Made by a program: the position numbers and the translations under genes. From the NCBI GenBank assembly GCA_902465435.1, contig CABQNH010000003.1, positions 1 to 64,000 of the forward strand: a stretch of 64,000 nucleotides of DNA, read 5' to 3'. Of this stretch, positions 51,362 to 60,618 are shown piece after piece; the stretch's first letter is position 1, and each line of letters opens with the position of its first letter. The notes below the pieces were generated by a model. That model searched no databases and was not told where the DNA came from. It saw only the letters and a program-made list of their open reading frames with translations. This DNA comes from an uncultured Eubacteriales bacterium (GTDB taxonomy: Bacteria > Bacillota > Clostridia > Oscillospirales > Oscillospiraceae).

Positions 51362-52219
51362 ATGGAAATTATGCTTTGGATTCTCATTATTACAGCGATT
51401 GCCGGTGTGGGCGGCACCGGGCTTGGCGGGCTTATCGGCGCGATGTTCCGAAAGGATTCGGATCGCATCGTCAGTCTGCTTTTGTCCTTTGCAGGCGGCG
51501 TGATGCTGAGCGTGGTGTGCTTTGACCTGATTGCGGACGCCATGCAGCCCGAGCATGCCGAGCAGGCGACAAGCGTTTGGCTCGTAATTGCCGGGCTTCT
51601 GCTTGGCTATGGGATGGTTTTTTTGCTCAACTACTGGATCGACCGGGCAACTAATCATGAAATTGCACATATCGGTCCGTCACACCCCAAAACAGCGGAT
51701 GATCTTGACGAGCTGATTCACGCCGACCATTTTGCCAAGCACCGTAGTACGCAAAGCCGCTATCAGCTTTTTATCGGCGGCATCGTTATGGCGGCGGCCA
51801 TTGCGCTGCACAACCTGCCGGAGGGCATGGTCATCGGTGCATCCTATGCCTCGGAGTTGGGCGCGGTTCGTACTGGTGGCGCGGGCTTTGTGATGGCGGT
51901 TTTGATTGGGCTTCATAATATTCCGGAGGGAATGGCCGTGTCCGTTCCTCTGATTTCCGGCGGCATGAGGAAGTATAGCGCGGTGCTTTTGACGGCGCTG
52001 ACCGGTGCACCCACGATCATCGGCGCATTTTTGGGCTACCGTCTCGGTATGGTCAGCCCGACGATGCTTTCCATATCCCTGAGCTTCGCATCCGGCGCAA
52101 TGCTTTATGTGGTATTCGGTGAGTTGCTGCCGGAGGCGATTCTCATGTGGCGCAGCAAGCTGCCTGCCTTTGCGACTCTGATCGGCGTGCTGGTCGGGCT
52201 GCTGATGATTTATGCTTAG
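51362..52219 (+). CDS. ZIP family divalent metal transporter
   Basis: The 285-residue membrane protein has eight likely segments. HNLPEG and HNIPEG, in two adjacent helices, are the metal-binding motifs of ZIP transporters, and a His/Asp-rich loop (HADHFAKH) lies in the central loop. It imports zinc or another divalent metal. The GufA-like subgroup fits best. Confidence 0.88.
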   Translation: MEIMLWILIITAIAGVGGTGLGGLIGAMFRKDSDRIVSLLLSFAGGVMLSVVCFDLIADAMQPEHAEQATSVWLVIAGLLLGYGMVFLLNYWIDRATNHEIAHIGPSHPKTADDLDELIHADHFAKHRSTQSRYQLFIGGIVMAAAIALHNLPEGMVIGASYASELGAVRTGGAGFVMAVLIGLHNIPEGMAVSVPLISGGMRKYSAVLLTALTGAPTIIGAFLGYRLGMVSPTMLSISLSFASGAMLYVVFGELLPEAILMWRSKLPAFATLIGVLVGLLMIYA

Positions 52220-52299
52220 GCGAAGGGACACCTTCGGAGACGCACCGATAAGAGGCGGACGTCTCACGAAGCCTCGCGTTCAAACAAAGGGGAAAACAG

Positions 52300-54462
52300 A
52301 TGGAAATTTATCGAAGACTGGCCGAGGAGCTTGGTCAGAGGGAAGAAGCCGTAGAGAATGTGGTGCGGCTTCTCGATGAGGGGAATACGATACCGTTTAT
52401 TGCGCGGTACCGCAAGGAGCTGCACGGTGCAATGGACGATGGTACGCTGCGCATGCTGGCAGACCGTTTGAATTATCTGCGCAATTTGGAGTCGCGCAAG
52501 GCAGAGGTCAAAAAGTCGATTTTGGCGCAGGAAAAGCTGACGCAGGAGCTGGCGCTTGCCATCGATCAGGCCGAGACGCTTTCTGAGGTGGAGGATCTTT
52601 ACCGTCCCTATAAGCCGAAGCGGCGCACCCGTGCAACCATTGCGCGCGAAAAAGGACTGGAGCCGCTGGCGGCAGTTTTGTTTTCACAGAGCCGGGAGCT
52701 GCCGGCCCCGGAGCTTCTTGCAGAGCCGTATGTGAACCCGGAGCTTGGCGTTGCCACCGTGGAGGAGGCGCTTGCCGGTGCGTCCGATATTCTTGCAGAG
52801 CAGATCTCGGACGATGCGGAGATTCGAAAGACCCTTCGCGCGTGGATGCAGCGGGCGGCAAGCCTGAGCGCGGCGGCAAGTGAGGAAGAGAAGGATTCTG
52901 TTTATCGGCTGTATTACGCATTTACGCAGCCGGTTTCCAAGCTGCAGGCGCATCAGATCCTTGCCATCAACCGCGGCGAGCGGGAAGGCTATCTCAAGGT
53001 CAATGTGCGCTCGGATCGCGAGACGGCGCTGCAGATCGTGCGGCGGGCGGTCGTGATTCCCGGCAGCAGCGCAATGGAGTTTATGAAGGCTGTTTGCGAC
53101 GATGCTTACGATCGTCTGATCGAGCCAAGTCTGGAGCGGGAGCTGCGCACGGCGCTGACCGAGTCAGCAGGGGAGCGCGCGATTCACAATTTTGCGTTAA
53201 ATTTAAGTCCGCTGCTCCTGCAGCCGCCGGTCAAGGGACGCGTTACCATGGGCCTGGATCCCGGCTATGCCCATGGCTGCAAGGTTGCCGTCGTGGATGA
53301 AACGGGCAAGGTGCTCGATACCAGCGTGGTTTATCCGACCTTTTCCAAGGCAAAAAAGGAAGAAGCCATTGCGACGCTGCGCCGTATGATCCGGAAAAAC
53401 GGCGTGCAGAATATCGCAATCGGAAACGGCACTGCATCGCGGGAAACCGAAGCGATGACCGTGGAGCTGCTGCGTGAAACGCCCGGCGTTGCCTATGCCA
53501 TTGTGAATGAGGCGGGCGCGTCCGTCTACTCCGCCTCCAAGCTGGCGGCGGAGGAATTTCCGCAGTATGACGTGAATCTGCGCAGCGCGGTTTCCATTGC
53601 AAGACGTCTGCAGGATCCGTTGGCCGAGCTGGTCAAGATCGATCCGAAGGCCATCGGCGTTGGGCAGTATCAGCATGACGTTCCGCAAAAACGTCTGGAT
53701 GAAACGCTGAGCGGCGTGGTGGAGGACTGCGTCAATGCGGTCGGCGTGGATTTGAATACGGCTTCGGCCGCGCTTTTGCGCTATGTTTCCGGCCTGAACG
53801 GCACAACGGCGAAGAACATTGTCATTTATCGGGAGGAAAACGGCGCATTTACCGCAAGAAAACAGCTTCTCAAGGTACCGAAGCTGGGCCAGAAAGCGTT
53901 TGAGCAGTGCGCGGGCTTCCTTCGCGTACCGGAAAGCAAGCAGATTTTGGACAATACCGGCGTGCATCCGGAGTCCTATGACGCTGCGGAGCAGCTCCTC
54001 AGGCTTTGCGGCTACACCCTTGCCGATGTGGCGGACGGGAATATTAAGGAGCTGCCGGCACGGCTTCGCGCGTTTGGTACGCAAAAGGCCGCGGAAGCCT
54101 GCGGCGTCGGCGTTCCGACTCTGCAGGATGCGGTGAAGGAGCTGATGAAGCCGGGACGCGATCCGCGCGATGAGCTTCCCAAGCCGATCCTGCGAACGGA
54201 CGTGTTGGAAATCAAGGATTTAAAGCCCGGTATGGTGCTGTCCGGTACGGTGCGCAACGTCATTGACTTCGGCGTTTTCGTGGATATCGGCGTGCATCAG
54301 GATGGCCTTGTGCATATTTCGCAGGTTTGCGATCGCTTTATCAGGCACCCCTCTGAGGTCGTCAAGGTCGGCGACATTGTAAAGGTTCGTGTGCTGGAGG
54401 TTGACGAAAAGAGAAAACGCATCAGTCTTTCCATGAAAATGGAAGAAGGAACTGCGGATTAA
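52300..54462 (+). CDS. tex: Tex family RNA-binding transcription accessory protein
   Basis: The 720-residue protein starts with VVRLLDEGNTIPFIARYRKE and has the RNase H-like core (LDPGYAHGCKVAVVD), the helix-hairpin-helix part (VGVDLNTASAALLRYVSGL) and a C-terminal S1 domain (residues 640-715, VIDFGVFVDIGVHQDGLVHI). Tex binds RNA and influences transcription elongation. AAAGGGG precedes the ATG. Confidence 0.93.
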   Translation: MEIYRRLAEELGQREEAVENVVRLLDEGNTIPFIARYRKELHGAMDDGTLRMLADRLNYLRNLESRKAEVKKSILAQEKLTQELALAIDQAETLSEVEDLYRPYKPKRRTRATIAREKGLEPLAAVLFSQSRELPAPELLAEPYVNPELGVATVEEALAGASDILAEQISDDAEIRKTLRAWMQRAASLSAAASEEEKDSVYRLYYAFTQPVSKLQAHQILAINRGEREGYLKVNVRSDRETALQIVRRAVVIPGSSAMEFMKAVCDDAYDRLIEPSLERELRTALTESAGERAIHNFALNLSPLLLQPPVKGRVTMGLDPGYAHGCKVAVVDETGKVLDTSVVYPTFSKAKKEEAIATLRRMIRKNGVQNIAIGNGTASRETEAMTVELLRETPGVAYAIVNEAGASVYSASKLAAEEFPQYDVNLRSAVSIARRLQDPLAELVKIDPKAIGVGQYQHDVPQKRLDETLSGVVEDCVNAVGVDLNTASAALLRYVSGLNGTTAKNIVIYREENGAFTARKQLLKVPKLGQKAFEQCAGFLRVPESKQILDNTGVHPESYDAAEQLLRLCGYTLADVADGNIKELPARLRAFGTQKAAEACGVGVPTLQDAVKELMKPGRDPRDELPKPILRTDVLEIKDLKPGMVLSGTVRNVIDFGVFVDIGVHQDGLVHISQVCDRFIRHPSEVVKVGDIVKVRVLEVDEKRKRISLSMKMEEGTAD

Positions 54463-54531
54463 AGCAACAAGAACGGATGGTGCGGCTTCTTGACAGCGCA
54501 CCGGATGACAGAATCGGTGGGACGTATAAGC

Positions 54532-54577
54532 CTGCCGTGGAATGGGAAAAACCTGTTTCACGGCAGACTTATTTTTT
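54532..54577 (+). terminator. intrinsic terminator of tex
   Basis: CTGCCGTG (54532-54539) pairs with CACGGCAG (54559-54566), with GAA/TTT pairs inside, followed by ATTTTTT. Confidence 0.75.
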
Positions 54578-54605
54578 CATAAAAACGGAGAAAAAAACCA
54601 TACTA
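54577..54605 (+). promoter_or_regulatory. likely sigma-G promoter of spoVAD
   Basis: TCATA (54577-54581), 17 bp, CATACTA (54599-54605). The -10 box fits the forespore sigma-G pattern CATnnTA, and the -35 box is close to GnATA. The position 30 bp before spoVAD and the known sigma-G control of spoVA genes support it. Confidence 0.65.
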
Positions 54606-54635
54606 TATCACAAAAGCTACTTTTGAGGTGAAAGC

Positions 54636-55658
54636 ATGGGAAATTGCCATATCGGGAAAAAGAGCGTGCGCTTTGCTGAGCCGCCGACGATTGCGGCCGC
54701 GGCCGCCGTCGTGGGAAAGAAGGAGGCACAGGGGCCGCTTGCCGACTATTTTGATGTTCGTAACGACGATACGACCTTTGGACAGGATTCCTGGGAAAAG
54801 GCAGAGACGCAGATGCAGAAGCTGGCGCTGCAAAAGGTGCTGGAGAAGGCGGGCTGTAAGGAAAAGGATCTGGACTTTGCCTTTGTGGGAGATCTTCTGA
54901 ACCAGTGTATCGGCTCCAGCTTTTCGCTGCGCAACACGGATATCCCTACCTTTGGCCTGTATGGTGCGTGCTCCACCATGGCGGAGAGTCTGCTTTTGGC
55001 GTCCATGTGCGTGGCAGGCGGCTTTGCAGGAACGGTGCTTGCTATGAGCTCGTCCCATTTTGCGTCCTCGGAACGGCAGTACCGTTTCCCACTCGGATAC
55101 GGCGGGCAGAGAACGCCAACGGCACAGTGGACGGTCACCGGCGCGGGCGCGGCGATTCTAAAGAAGGAAGGACGCGGCCCGTATATCACCTCGGCAACGG
55201 TCGGCACCGTGGTGGACTGGGGAATTAAGGACGCTAACAATATGGGCGCTGCTATGGCACCGGCCGCTTACAGCACGATACAGGCGCATTTTGAGGACTT
55301 TGGTCGAAGTCCTGCAGATTACGATCTTATCGTCACAGGAGATCTCGGCTTCCTTGGCAGACAGATCGTGACCGACCTTTTTCGGCGTGACGGCATTTCG
55401 GTGGAGGAGAATTATGATGATTGCGGCTGCATGATTTATGCGCGGCAGGAGCAGGACGTGCACTGCGGCGGCTCCGGCTGCGGCTGCAGCGCCTCCGTGC
55501 TCTGCGCCTATCTTCTGCGCAAGATGCAGGAGGGACGTTACCGCAATATTCTGTTCTGCGGGACGGGCGCACTGCTTTCGCCGACCTCGACGCAGCAGGG
55601 AGAGTCTGTGCCGGCCGTTTGCCATGCCATATCAATTTCAACGGAAAGGAACGGGTGA
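54636..55658 (+). CDS. spoVAD: stage V sporulation protein AD
   Basis: The 340-residue protein has a thiolase-like fold with GDLLNQCIGSSF, the central TFGLYGACSTMAESLLLA and VCHAISI at the end, as in SpoVAD. It binds dipicolinic acid and takes part in its uptake into spores and release on germination, with other SpoVA proteins in the inner membrane. No spoVAC is directly upstream; the tex terminator is. Confidence 0.93.
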   Translation: MGNCHIGKKSVRFAEPPTIAAAAAVVGKKEAQGPLADYFDVRNDDTTFGQDSWEKAETQMQKLALQKVLEKAGCKEKDLDFAFVGDLLNQCIGSSFSLRNTDIPTFGLYGACSTMAESLLLASMCVAGGFAGTVLAMSSSHFASSERQYRFPLGYGGQRTPTAQWTVTGAGAAILKKEGRGPYITSATVGTVVDWGIKDANNMGAAMAPAAYSTIQAHFEDFGRSPADYDLIVTGDLGFLGRQIVTDLFRRDGISVEENYDDCGCMIYARQEQDVHCGGSGCGCSASVLCAYLLRKMQEGRYRNILFCGTGALLSPTSTQQGESVPAVCHAISISTERNG

Positions 55659-55659
55659 C

Positions 55660-56013
55660 ATGGAATATTTAAAAGCATTTGTTGTGGGCGGCCTTTTCTG
55701 CGTGATCGGGCAGGTTTTGATCGATAAAACCAAGCTGACACCGGCGCGCATCCTGACGTCCTATGTGGTAGCGGGCGTCCTGCTCGGCGCAGTAGGGCTT
55801 TATAAGCCGCTGGCCGAGTTTGCGGGCGCGGGTGCGACGGTTCCCTTGACCGGTTTTGGCTACAACCTTGCGAAGGGTGTGCGCGAGGCGGTCAAGGCGC
55901 ACGGAATCCTCGGCGCGCTGCTTGGCGGGCTTCGCGCAAGCGCGGGCGGGATTACGGCGGCGGTTTTCTTTGGCTTCCTTGCCTCGCTGATTTTCAAGCC
56001 GAAGGATAAATAG
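55660..56013 (+). CDS. spoVAE: stage V sporulation protein AE
   Basis: The 117-residue membrane protein has about three to four hydrophobic segments. YLKAFVVGGLFCVIGQVLID and PLTGFGYNLAKGVREAVKAHG are typical for SpoVAE (also called SpoVAEb). It starts two bases after spoVAD and belongs to the same message. It is part of the dipicolinic acid channel in the spore membrane. Confidence 0.92.
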   Translation: MEYLKAFVVGGLFCVIGQVLIDKTKLTPARILTSYVVAGVLLGAVGLYKPLAEFAGAGATVPLTGFGYNLAKGVREAVKAHGILGALLGGLRASAGGITAAVFFGFLASLIFKPKDK

Positions 56014-56080
56014 CAAAAAAGCGGATAAACTATGCCTGCGGTGAACGCCGCAAAGCAAAATAAACAGGAGGATTCCAAAC

Positions 56081-56200
56081 ATGGAAAACCGAAATAATCA
56101 GAACCAGAACAATCAGAAGCAGAACCAGCAGAATCAGCAAAACCAGCAGAACCGCCAGCAGAATCAGAACCAGAATCAGCACAATCAGGAAAACCGCTAA
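56081..56200 (+). CDS. 39-residue Asn/Gln-rich peptide
   Basis: AGGAGG lies 9 bases before the ATG. The coded peptide consists almost only of Asn and Gln, with some Arg, Glu, Lys and one His (it opens MENRNNQNQNNQ). The gene follows spoVAE by 67 bases and precedes a strong terminator, so it likely shares the sigma-G transcript. Composition recalls Gln/Asn-rich gamma-type small acid-soluble spore proteins, but the repeat pattern is different and the length shorter. Role in spores is inference. Confidence 0.65.
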   Translation: MENRNNQNQNNQKQNQQNQQNQQNRQQNQNQNQHNQENR

Positions 56201-56231
56201 GTCTCAGCAACAAGGCGATCATCCGGAAAGT

Positions 56232-56270
56232 CGGCCGAATACCGCAAATCTGGCGGTGTTCGGCCGCTTT
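56232..56270 (+). terminator. intrinsic terminator of spoVAD operon
   Basis: CGGCCGAATACCGC (56232-56245) pairs with GCGGTGTTCGGCCG (56253-56266) with one G-T pair, followed by CTTTTG. Confidence 0.8.
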
Positions 56271-56389
56271 TGCGCAGGGACGTGCCATGGAAACCGTGTG
56301 CACGGAAGTTTTGCAGGAAGCCGCTTGTGCAGGCTGCGGGGCTTATGTAAAGACTGGGTAAAACTTGCGTGAAATCTTTTCGTTTTCTG

Positions 56390-56419
56390 TTGCGCTGCCG
56401 ATGGCGAAGCATATATAAT
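56390..56419 (+). promoter_or_regulatory. promoter of P-type ATPase gene
   Basis: TTGCGC (56390-56395), 18 bp, TATAAT (56414-56419), 38 bp before the TTG start. Confidence 0.6.
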
Positions 56420-56457
56420 ATGGAAAGGCCACGGAACAGCTGAGAGGAGGAAATGAC

Positions 56458-59073
56458 TTGCTATTTTATGATCGTACTGCGCAGGATGTTTTGAAGACGC
56501 TTGGCACGGACGCCGAGCGCGGGCTAACGGAAACACAGGCGGAGACGCTTCAACAAAAATATGGAGAAAACCGGCTTCGTGAGAAAAAGAGAAGATCGCA
56601 GCTGCAGCGCTTTTTCGACCAGTTTAAGGACGTCATGATTTTGATCCTGATTGCTGCGGCACTTGTTTCCTTCGTGGTCGCCTGTACGGAGGGAGAGCCG
56701 AAGGAATTCTTTGAGCCGGTGTTGATTCTTGTCATCGTTGTCGTCAATGCGTTTATGGGAATGATGCAGGAGAGCCGTGCAGAGAAGGCGCTCGATGCAC
56801 TGCAAAATCTGTCGGCGCCGCAGGCGCGCGTGCTGCGCGGCGGGGTGGAGCGGATCGTGGAGGCATCTGCGCTCGTGCCGGGCGATATCATTCGCCTGGA
56901 GGCGGGCGACTTCGTTCCGGCTGACGCAAGGCTCCTGCGAAGCGTCAGCCTGAAATGCGAGGAGTCGGCGCTGACCGGGGAATCGGTCCCTGCGGAAAAG
57001 GACGCTGCGGCGCAGATTCTGCAGAATGCGGCGCTGGGCGACCGCTCTAATATGGTCTTTTCCGGATGCAGCGTGACCTATGGCACGGCGACCGCCGTCG
57101 TAACAGCGACCGGTATGGACACGGAGATGGGGAAAATCGCCAACCTTCTCGAAGATGCGGGCGAGGCGCAGACGCCCCTGCAGCAGAAGCTCGCGCAGCT
57201 GGGAAAGTACCTCGGCATTGCGGCGCTTGCCGCCTGCGCGGTGATTTTCGTTGTCGGACTCGCAAGTGATATGCCGGTGATGGAGCTGTTTATGACATCT
57301 GTGTCGCTTGCAGTCTCCGCGATCCCGGAGGGACTGCCGGTTATTGTGACGATCGTACTTTCCATAGGCGTGCAGCGCATGGTCAAGAAAAATGCGCTGA
57401 TTCGGCGGCTGCCCGCTGTAGAGACGCTGGGCAGCGCTTCCGTGATCTGCTCGGACAAAACAGGCACGCTGACACAAAATCGCATGACGCTCACGAAGCT
57501 TTATGTGGACGGCGCAGACGCGCCGGAAACCGTCTGCTCGCAGAATTCGGAGCAGGCGAGACAGCTGCTTTGCTTCGGCACCCTGTGCTGTGACGGCTCC
57601 GTGCAATTTCACGACGGGCAGGTGCAGCATATCGGCGACCCCACGGAGACGGCGATTGTATTGGCGGCGCATCGGAACGGCATGGAAAAGGAATCGCTGA
57701 ACAAGCGCTATCCGCGCCTTGCGGAGCTTCCGTTTGATTCGGATCGCAAGCTTATGACGACCGTAAACCGGATCGACGGGAAAAACATTGTCATTGTTAA
57801 GGGCGCGTTTGATATGCTCGTGCCGCGCTGTATTTCCGGAGATCTTGCGGCGGCGCGCCGGATCGTGGAGGAGATGAGCGCCGACGCGCTTCGCGTTCTG
57901 GCGATTGCCTATAAGGAGCTTGCAGAGCTTCCGGCTTCGCCGGATGGAGCGACGTTAGAGAACGAACTGCAGTTTCTTGGCCTTGTGGGCATGATCGACC
58001 CGCCCCGGCCGGAGGCACGGGAGGCCGTCGCGGTCTGCAGGAAAGCCGGGATTAAGCCGGTGATGATAACGGGCGACCATGTGGCGACGGCTTCCGCCAT
58101 TGCAAAGGAGCTTGGGATCCTTGCGGCGGGTGACCGCGCGATCACCGGCGCGGAGCTGGATGCCATGAACGACACAGAGCTGGAACGGCAGGTTGAACAT
58201 ATCGCGGTCTATGCCCGTGTGTCGCCGGAGAATAAAATCCGCATCGTAAAGGCGTGGCAGCGCAGGGGACAGGTCGTAGCCATGACCGGCGACGGCGTGA
58301 ACGACGCACCGGCCTTGAAGGCGGCGGACATCGGCTGCGCCATGGGCGTTACGGGAACGGATGTCGCAAAGGGCGCGGCAGATATGAGCCTGACGGACGA
58401 TAACTTTGCAACGATCGTGGACGCCGTGCGCGAGGGACGCGGGATTTACGCCAACATTCGAAAGGTCGTCGGCTTCCTGCTGGGTACGAATATCGGCGAG
58501 GTGCTGACGGTGTTTGTCGCGATGATGCTCTGGCGCAAGACGCCGCTTTTGTCCATGCAGCTGCTCTGGATCAATCTGGTGACGGACGGCCTTCCTGCGA
58601 TCGCACTCGGCATGGAGGCGGTCGAGTCGGATGTGATGGAGCACAAGCCGAAGGCAAAGAGCGAGGGACTGTTTGCGCATGGCATGGGACTGCGGACGGC
58701 GCTGCAGGGCGTGATGTTCGGCGCGCTTGCACTGGCGGGCTTCTGCATCGGTGAGAAGTACACAGGTGTGCTTGCGGGCGGACAGACGATGTCCTTCCTG
58801 GTGCTGGCACTTTCTCAGGTCGTGCAGGCGTACAATATGCGCTCTGAGCATTCGTTGTTCCGAATTGGGCCGTTCCGCAATCGCAGGCTGAACGGCGCGG
58901 CAATTTTATCAACCGTTCTCGTGCTGCTTGTGCTGCTGACCCCGGCACGGATCGCCTTTGGGCTGATCCTGCTGCCGTGGAAGCTGTATCTCGTGGGTCT
59001 CGGCCTGATTTTACTGCCGCTGGCGGTCATGGAAATCTCCAAATCGGTCGGACTGATCCAGCATCAGCATTAA
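56458..59073 (+). CDS. cation-transporting P-type ATPase, calcium type
   Basis: The start is TTG at 56458, 8 bases after AGGAGG. The 871-residue protein has the actuator motif TGES (SALTGESVPAEKD), the P-type signature DKTGTLT (Asp333), MTGDGVNDAPALKAADIG and PEGLPVIV in the fourth membrane helix. PEGLP is typical of calcium pumps of the PMR1/SERCA type. The N-terminal cation-ATPase domain and ten membrane segments are present. It exports calcium or manganese at the expense of ATP. Confidence 0.93.
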   Translation: MLFYDRTAQDVLKTLGTDAERGLTETQAETLQQKYGENRLREKKRRSQLQRFFDQFKDVMILILIAAALVSFVVACTEGEPKEFFEPVLILVIVVVNAFMGMMQESRAEKALDALQNLSAPQARVLRGGVERIVEASALVPGDIIRLEAGDFVPADARLLRSVSLKCEESALTGESVPAEKDAAAQILQNAALGDRSNMVFSGCSVTYGTATAVVTATGMDTEMGKIANLLEDAGEAQTPLQQKLAQLGKYLGIAALAACAVIFVVGLASDMPVMELFMTSVSLAVSAIPEGLPVIVTIVLSIGVQRMVKKNALIRRLPAVETLGSASVICSDKTGTLTQNRMTLTKLYVDGADAPETVCSQNSEQARQLLCFGTLCCDGSVQFHDGQVQHIGDPTETAIVLAAHRNGMEKESLNKRYPRLAELPFDSDRKLMTTVNRIDGKNIVIVKGAFDMLVPRCISGDLAAARRIVEEMSADALRVLAIAYKELAELPASPDGATLENELQFLGLVGMIDPPRPEAREAVAVCRKAGIKPVMITGDHVATASAIAKELGILAAGDRAITGAELDAMNDTELERQVEHIAVYARVSPENKIRIVKAWQRRGQVVAMTGDGVNDAPALKAADIGCAMGVTGTDVAKGAADMSLTDDNFATIVDAVREGRGIYANIRKVVGFLLGTNIGEVLTVFVAMMLWRKTPLLSMQLLWINLVTDGLPAIALGMEAVESDVMEHKPKAKSEGLFAHGMGLRTALQGVMFGALALAGFCIGEKYTGVLAGGQTMSFLVLALSQVVQAYNMRSEHSLFRIGPFRNRRLNGAAILSTVLVLLVLLTPARIAFGLILLPWKLYLVGLGLILLPLAVMEISKSVGLIQHQH

Positions 59074-59084
59074 TGCAATAATAC

Positions 59085-59109
59085 GCCGTCGGCATTTGCC
59101 GACGGCGGC
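59085..59109. repeat. palindromic repeat, copy 1
   Basis: GCCGTCGGCATTTGCCGACGG followed by CGGC; the stem is about ten bp around ATTT. An identical 25-base copy lies at 59365-59389. Confidence 0.8.
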
Positions 59110-59525
59110 AGACCGTCAATAAAGTCCGTAACCGTCAAAACAGGAAAACAATTTTGACGGTTTTCACTTTCAGCGCATCCATTTCATTTTATAGAAAAAT
59201 TCAAATAAATTGCGTTCAAAAATAAGGAAATATTTATTGTTTTGACTTACTTCGGAACTCGCGCCTTACCGTACCTATGTACGCCTACAGGCGCGAGATT
59301 CCTTGTCTTTCGAACTTTCTTGATAGCCTGCCAGCGTGTCAAAAAGGTTTTTTGACACGCTGCCGCCGTCGGCATTTGCCGACGGCGGCTTTTATTCACG
59401 CTCTTGAATAAAAGACATTCTATTTGCTGCAAACACCTGTGAAAAGTGTGAAAAATGCTGCGGCGGTTTTCGCGAGGTTTTGTTTCGCGTTGACAGAAAA
59501 TTTTTGGGGTCTATGTGCTTTTCGC
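59110..59525. other. gap with three further inverted repeats
   Basis: No gene is seen. CCGTCAAAA (59132-59140) pairs with TTTTGACGG (59152-59160) and is followed by TTTT, a good terminator. CTCGCGCCT (59258-59266) pairs with AGGCGCGAG (59289-59297), with GGAA and TTCC outside and GTAC-CTAT-GTAC in the loop. GCGTGTCAAAAA (59334-59345) pairs with TTTTTGACACGC (59349-59360). Together with the outer direct repeats it looks like a non-coding repeated unit. Confidence 0.55.
59365..59389. repeat. palindromic repeat, copy 2
   Basis: The same 25 bases as 59085-59109. Here the stem is 12 bp (GCCGCCGTCGGC with GCCGACGGCGGC) and TTTTATT follows, so it can act as a terminator. Confidence 0.8.
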
Positions 59526-59554
59526 TTGCATTTCTGGAAATTATCGCGTATAAT
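59526..59554 (+). promoter_or_regulatory. promoter of PqqD-lipoprotein pair
   Basis: TTGCAT (59526-59531), 17 bp, TATAAT (59549-59554), 42 bp before the next start. Confidence 0.7.
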
Positions 59555-59596
59555 ATGGTCGAAAGTTTTTGTTTGCAACCATTAGAAGGGAATAAA

Positions 59597-59878
59597 ATGC
59601 AATATAAGGTAATTGATGGATTTTTGCTGCGGCAATTGCAAGACGAGTATCTGCTGATCCCTTCCGGCGCGGCAGCACAGCGCTTCAGCGGCCTGATCGC
59701 ACTCAATGAGACCGGCGCAGATCTCTTTCGGATCCTGCAGTCCGGCGCAACGAAGGAGGAAATGCTCCTGAAAATGCGCTCGTGCTATGCAGTCTCGGAG
59801 CAGGAGCTTGCGGCCGATATCGAAGAGATCCTTGCGCAATTGCGAGAGCTTGGCATTTTGATCGAGGAGGAAATATGA
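59597..59878 (+). CDS. PqqD family protein
   Basis: GAAGGGA precedes ATG 59597. The 93-residue protein has LIPSGAAAQRFSGLIALNETGADLFRIL followed by a helical C-terminal part ending LRELGILIEEE. This is the RiPP-recognition fold of PqqD, in its stand-alone form. Such proteins bind leader peptides for modifying enzymes, but also occur alone with unknown partners. No radical SAM or precursor gene is in view. The stop overlaps the lipoprotein start. Confidence 0.75.
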   Translation: MQYKVIDGFLLRQLQDEYLLIPSGAAAQRFSGLIALNETGADLFRILQSGATKEEMLLKMRSCYAVSEQELAADIEEILAQLRELGILIEEEI

Positions 59879-60618
59879 AGACGATACGGCGTATGGCTGT
59901 GCTGCTGGCGGTGCTTTTGCTGCTCACAGCCTGCGGAAAAACAAAGGACGAGCCGTCAGGCTCTGCGCCGGCAGGTTCATCGGACAATCCGACGGAAACG
60001 GTGACTTTGCCCATGCCGTCGGAGTCTGACGCGGTACTGGACACGCAGCCCACGGTGCTTGACGTAGCCGATGGAAGACTTGTGGTGCTTCAGAGCGGCG
60101 CTTATAACGGACTTTGCCCGGAGAACGGATCGGACGAGCGCGTTGAAAATGCTGCTGCGTTATTGGTGGCGAATGTGTCCGATCAGGCCTGTCAGTTCTG
60201 CACCTTAAACTATCAGATCGACGGCGAGGACGCCGTGTTCCAAATCTCTGAACTTCCGGCAGGGAAGGCAGTGTGGGTTTTGGAGTCCGGCGGGAAAACG
60301 ACCTCCGCGGATGCGGTGTTCACCTATGTGTCGGATATCAGCGTGTTCCGCGAGCAGGATTCGCAGTGGCTGCCCGATGTAACGGCGGAGGGCGGAGACG
60401 GCAAGCTCACGGTCAGCAACCAGAGCGACCGCGACTATGCGCTGATTACCGTTTACTATAAGCTGACATACGGAGAGAATACCTACCTCGGCGGGATCGC
60501 CTACCGTGTGACGGTGGATGGCCTGAAATCCGGGGAAAGCAAAACGCTGACGGCCGGCCATTTCTACGAGGGCAGCTGCGAGATCGTAGGTATCTATGCC
60601 GACGGAGCGACCGACTGA
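59875..60618 (+). CDS. lipoprotein of unknown function
   Basis: The 247-residue protein has a lipoprotein signal peptide with the lipobox LLTAC (Cys20 or close to it), a Ser/Pro-rich linker, and a beta-rich domain (QSGAYNGLCPENGS, WVLESGGKTTSADAVF, YALITVYYKLTYGENTYLGG). It would be tethered outside the membrane. It is coupled to the PqqD-like gene by a 4-base overlap. No domain family is recognised. Confidence 0.75.
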   Translation: MKTIRRMAVLLAVLLLLTACGKTKDEPSGSAPAGSSDNPTETVTLPMPSESDAVLDTQPTVLDVADGRLVVLQSGAYNGLCPENGSDERVENAAALLVANVSDQACQFCTLNYQIDGEDAVFQISELPAGKAVWVLESGGKTTSADAVFTYVSDISVFREQDSQWLPDVTAEGGDGKLTVSNQSDRDYALITVYYKLTYGENTYLGGIAYRVTVDGLKSGESKTLTAGHFYEGSCEIVGIYADGATD

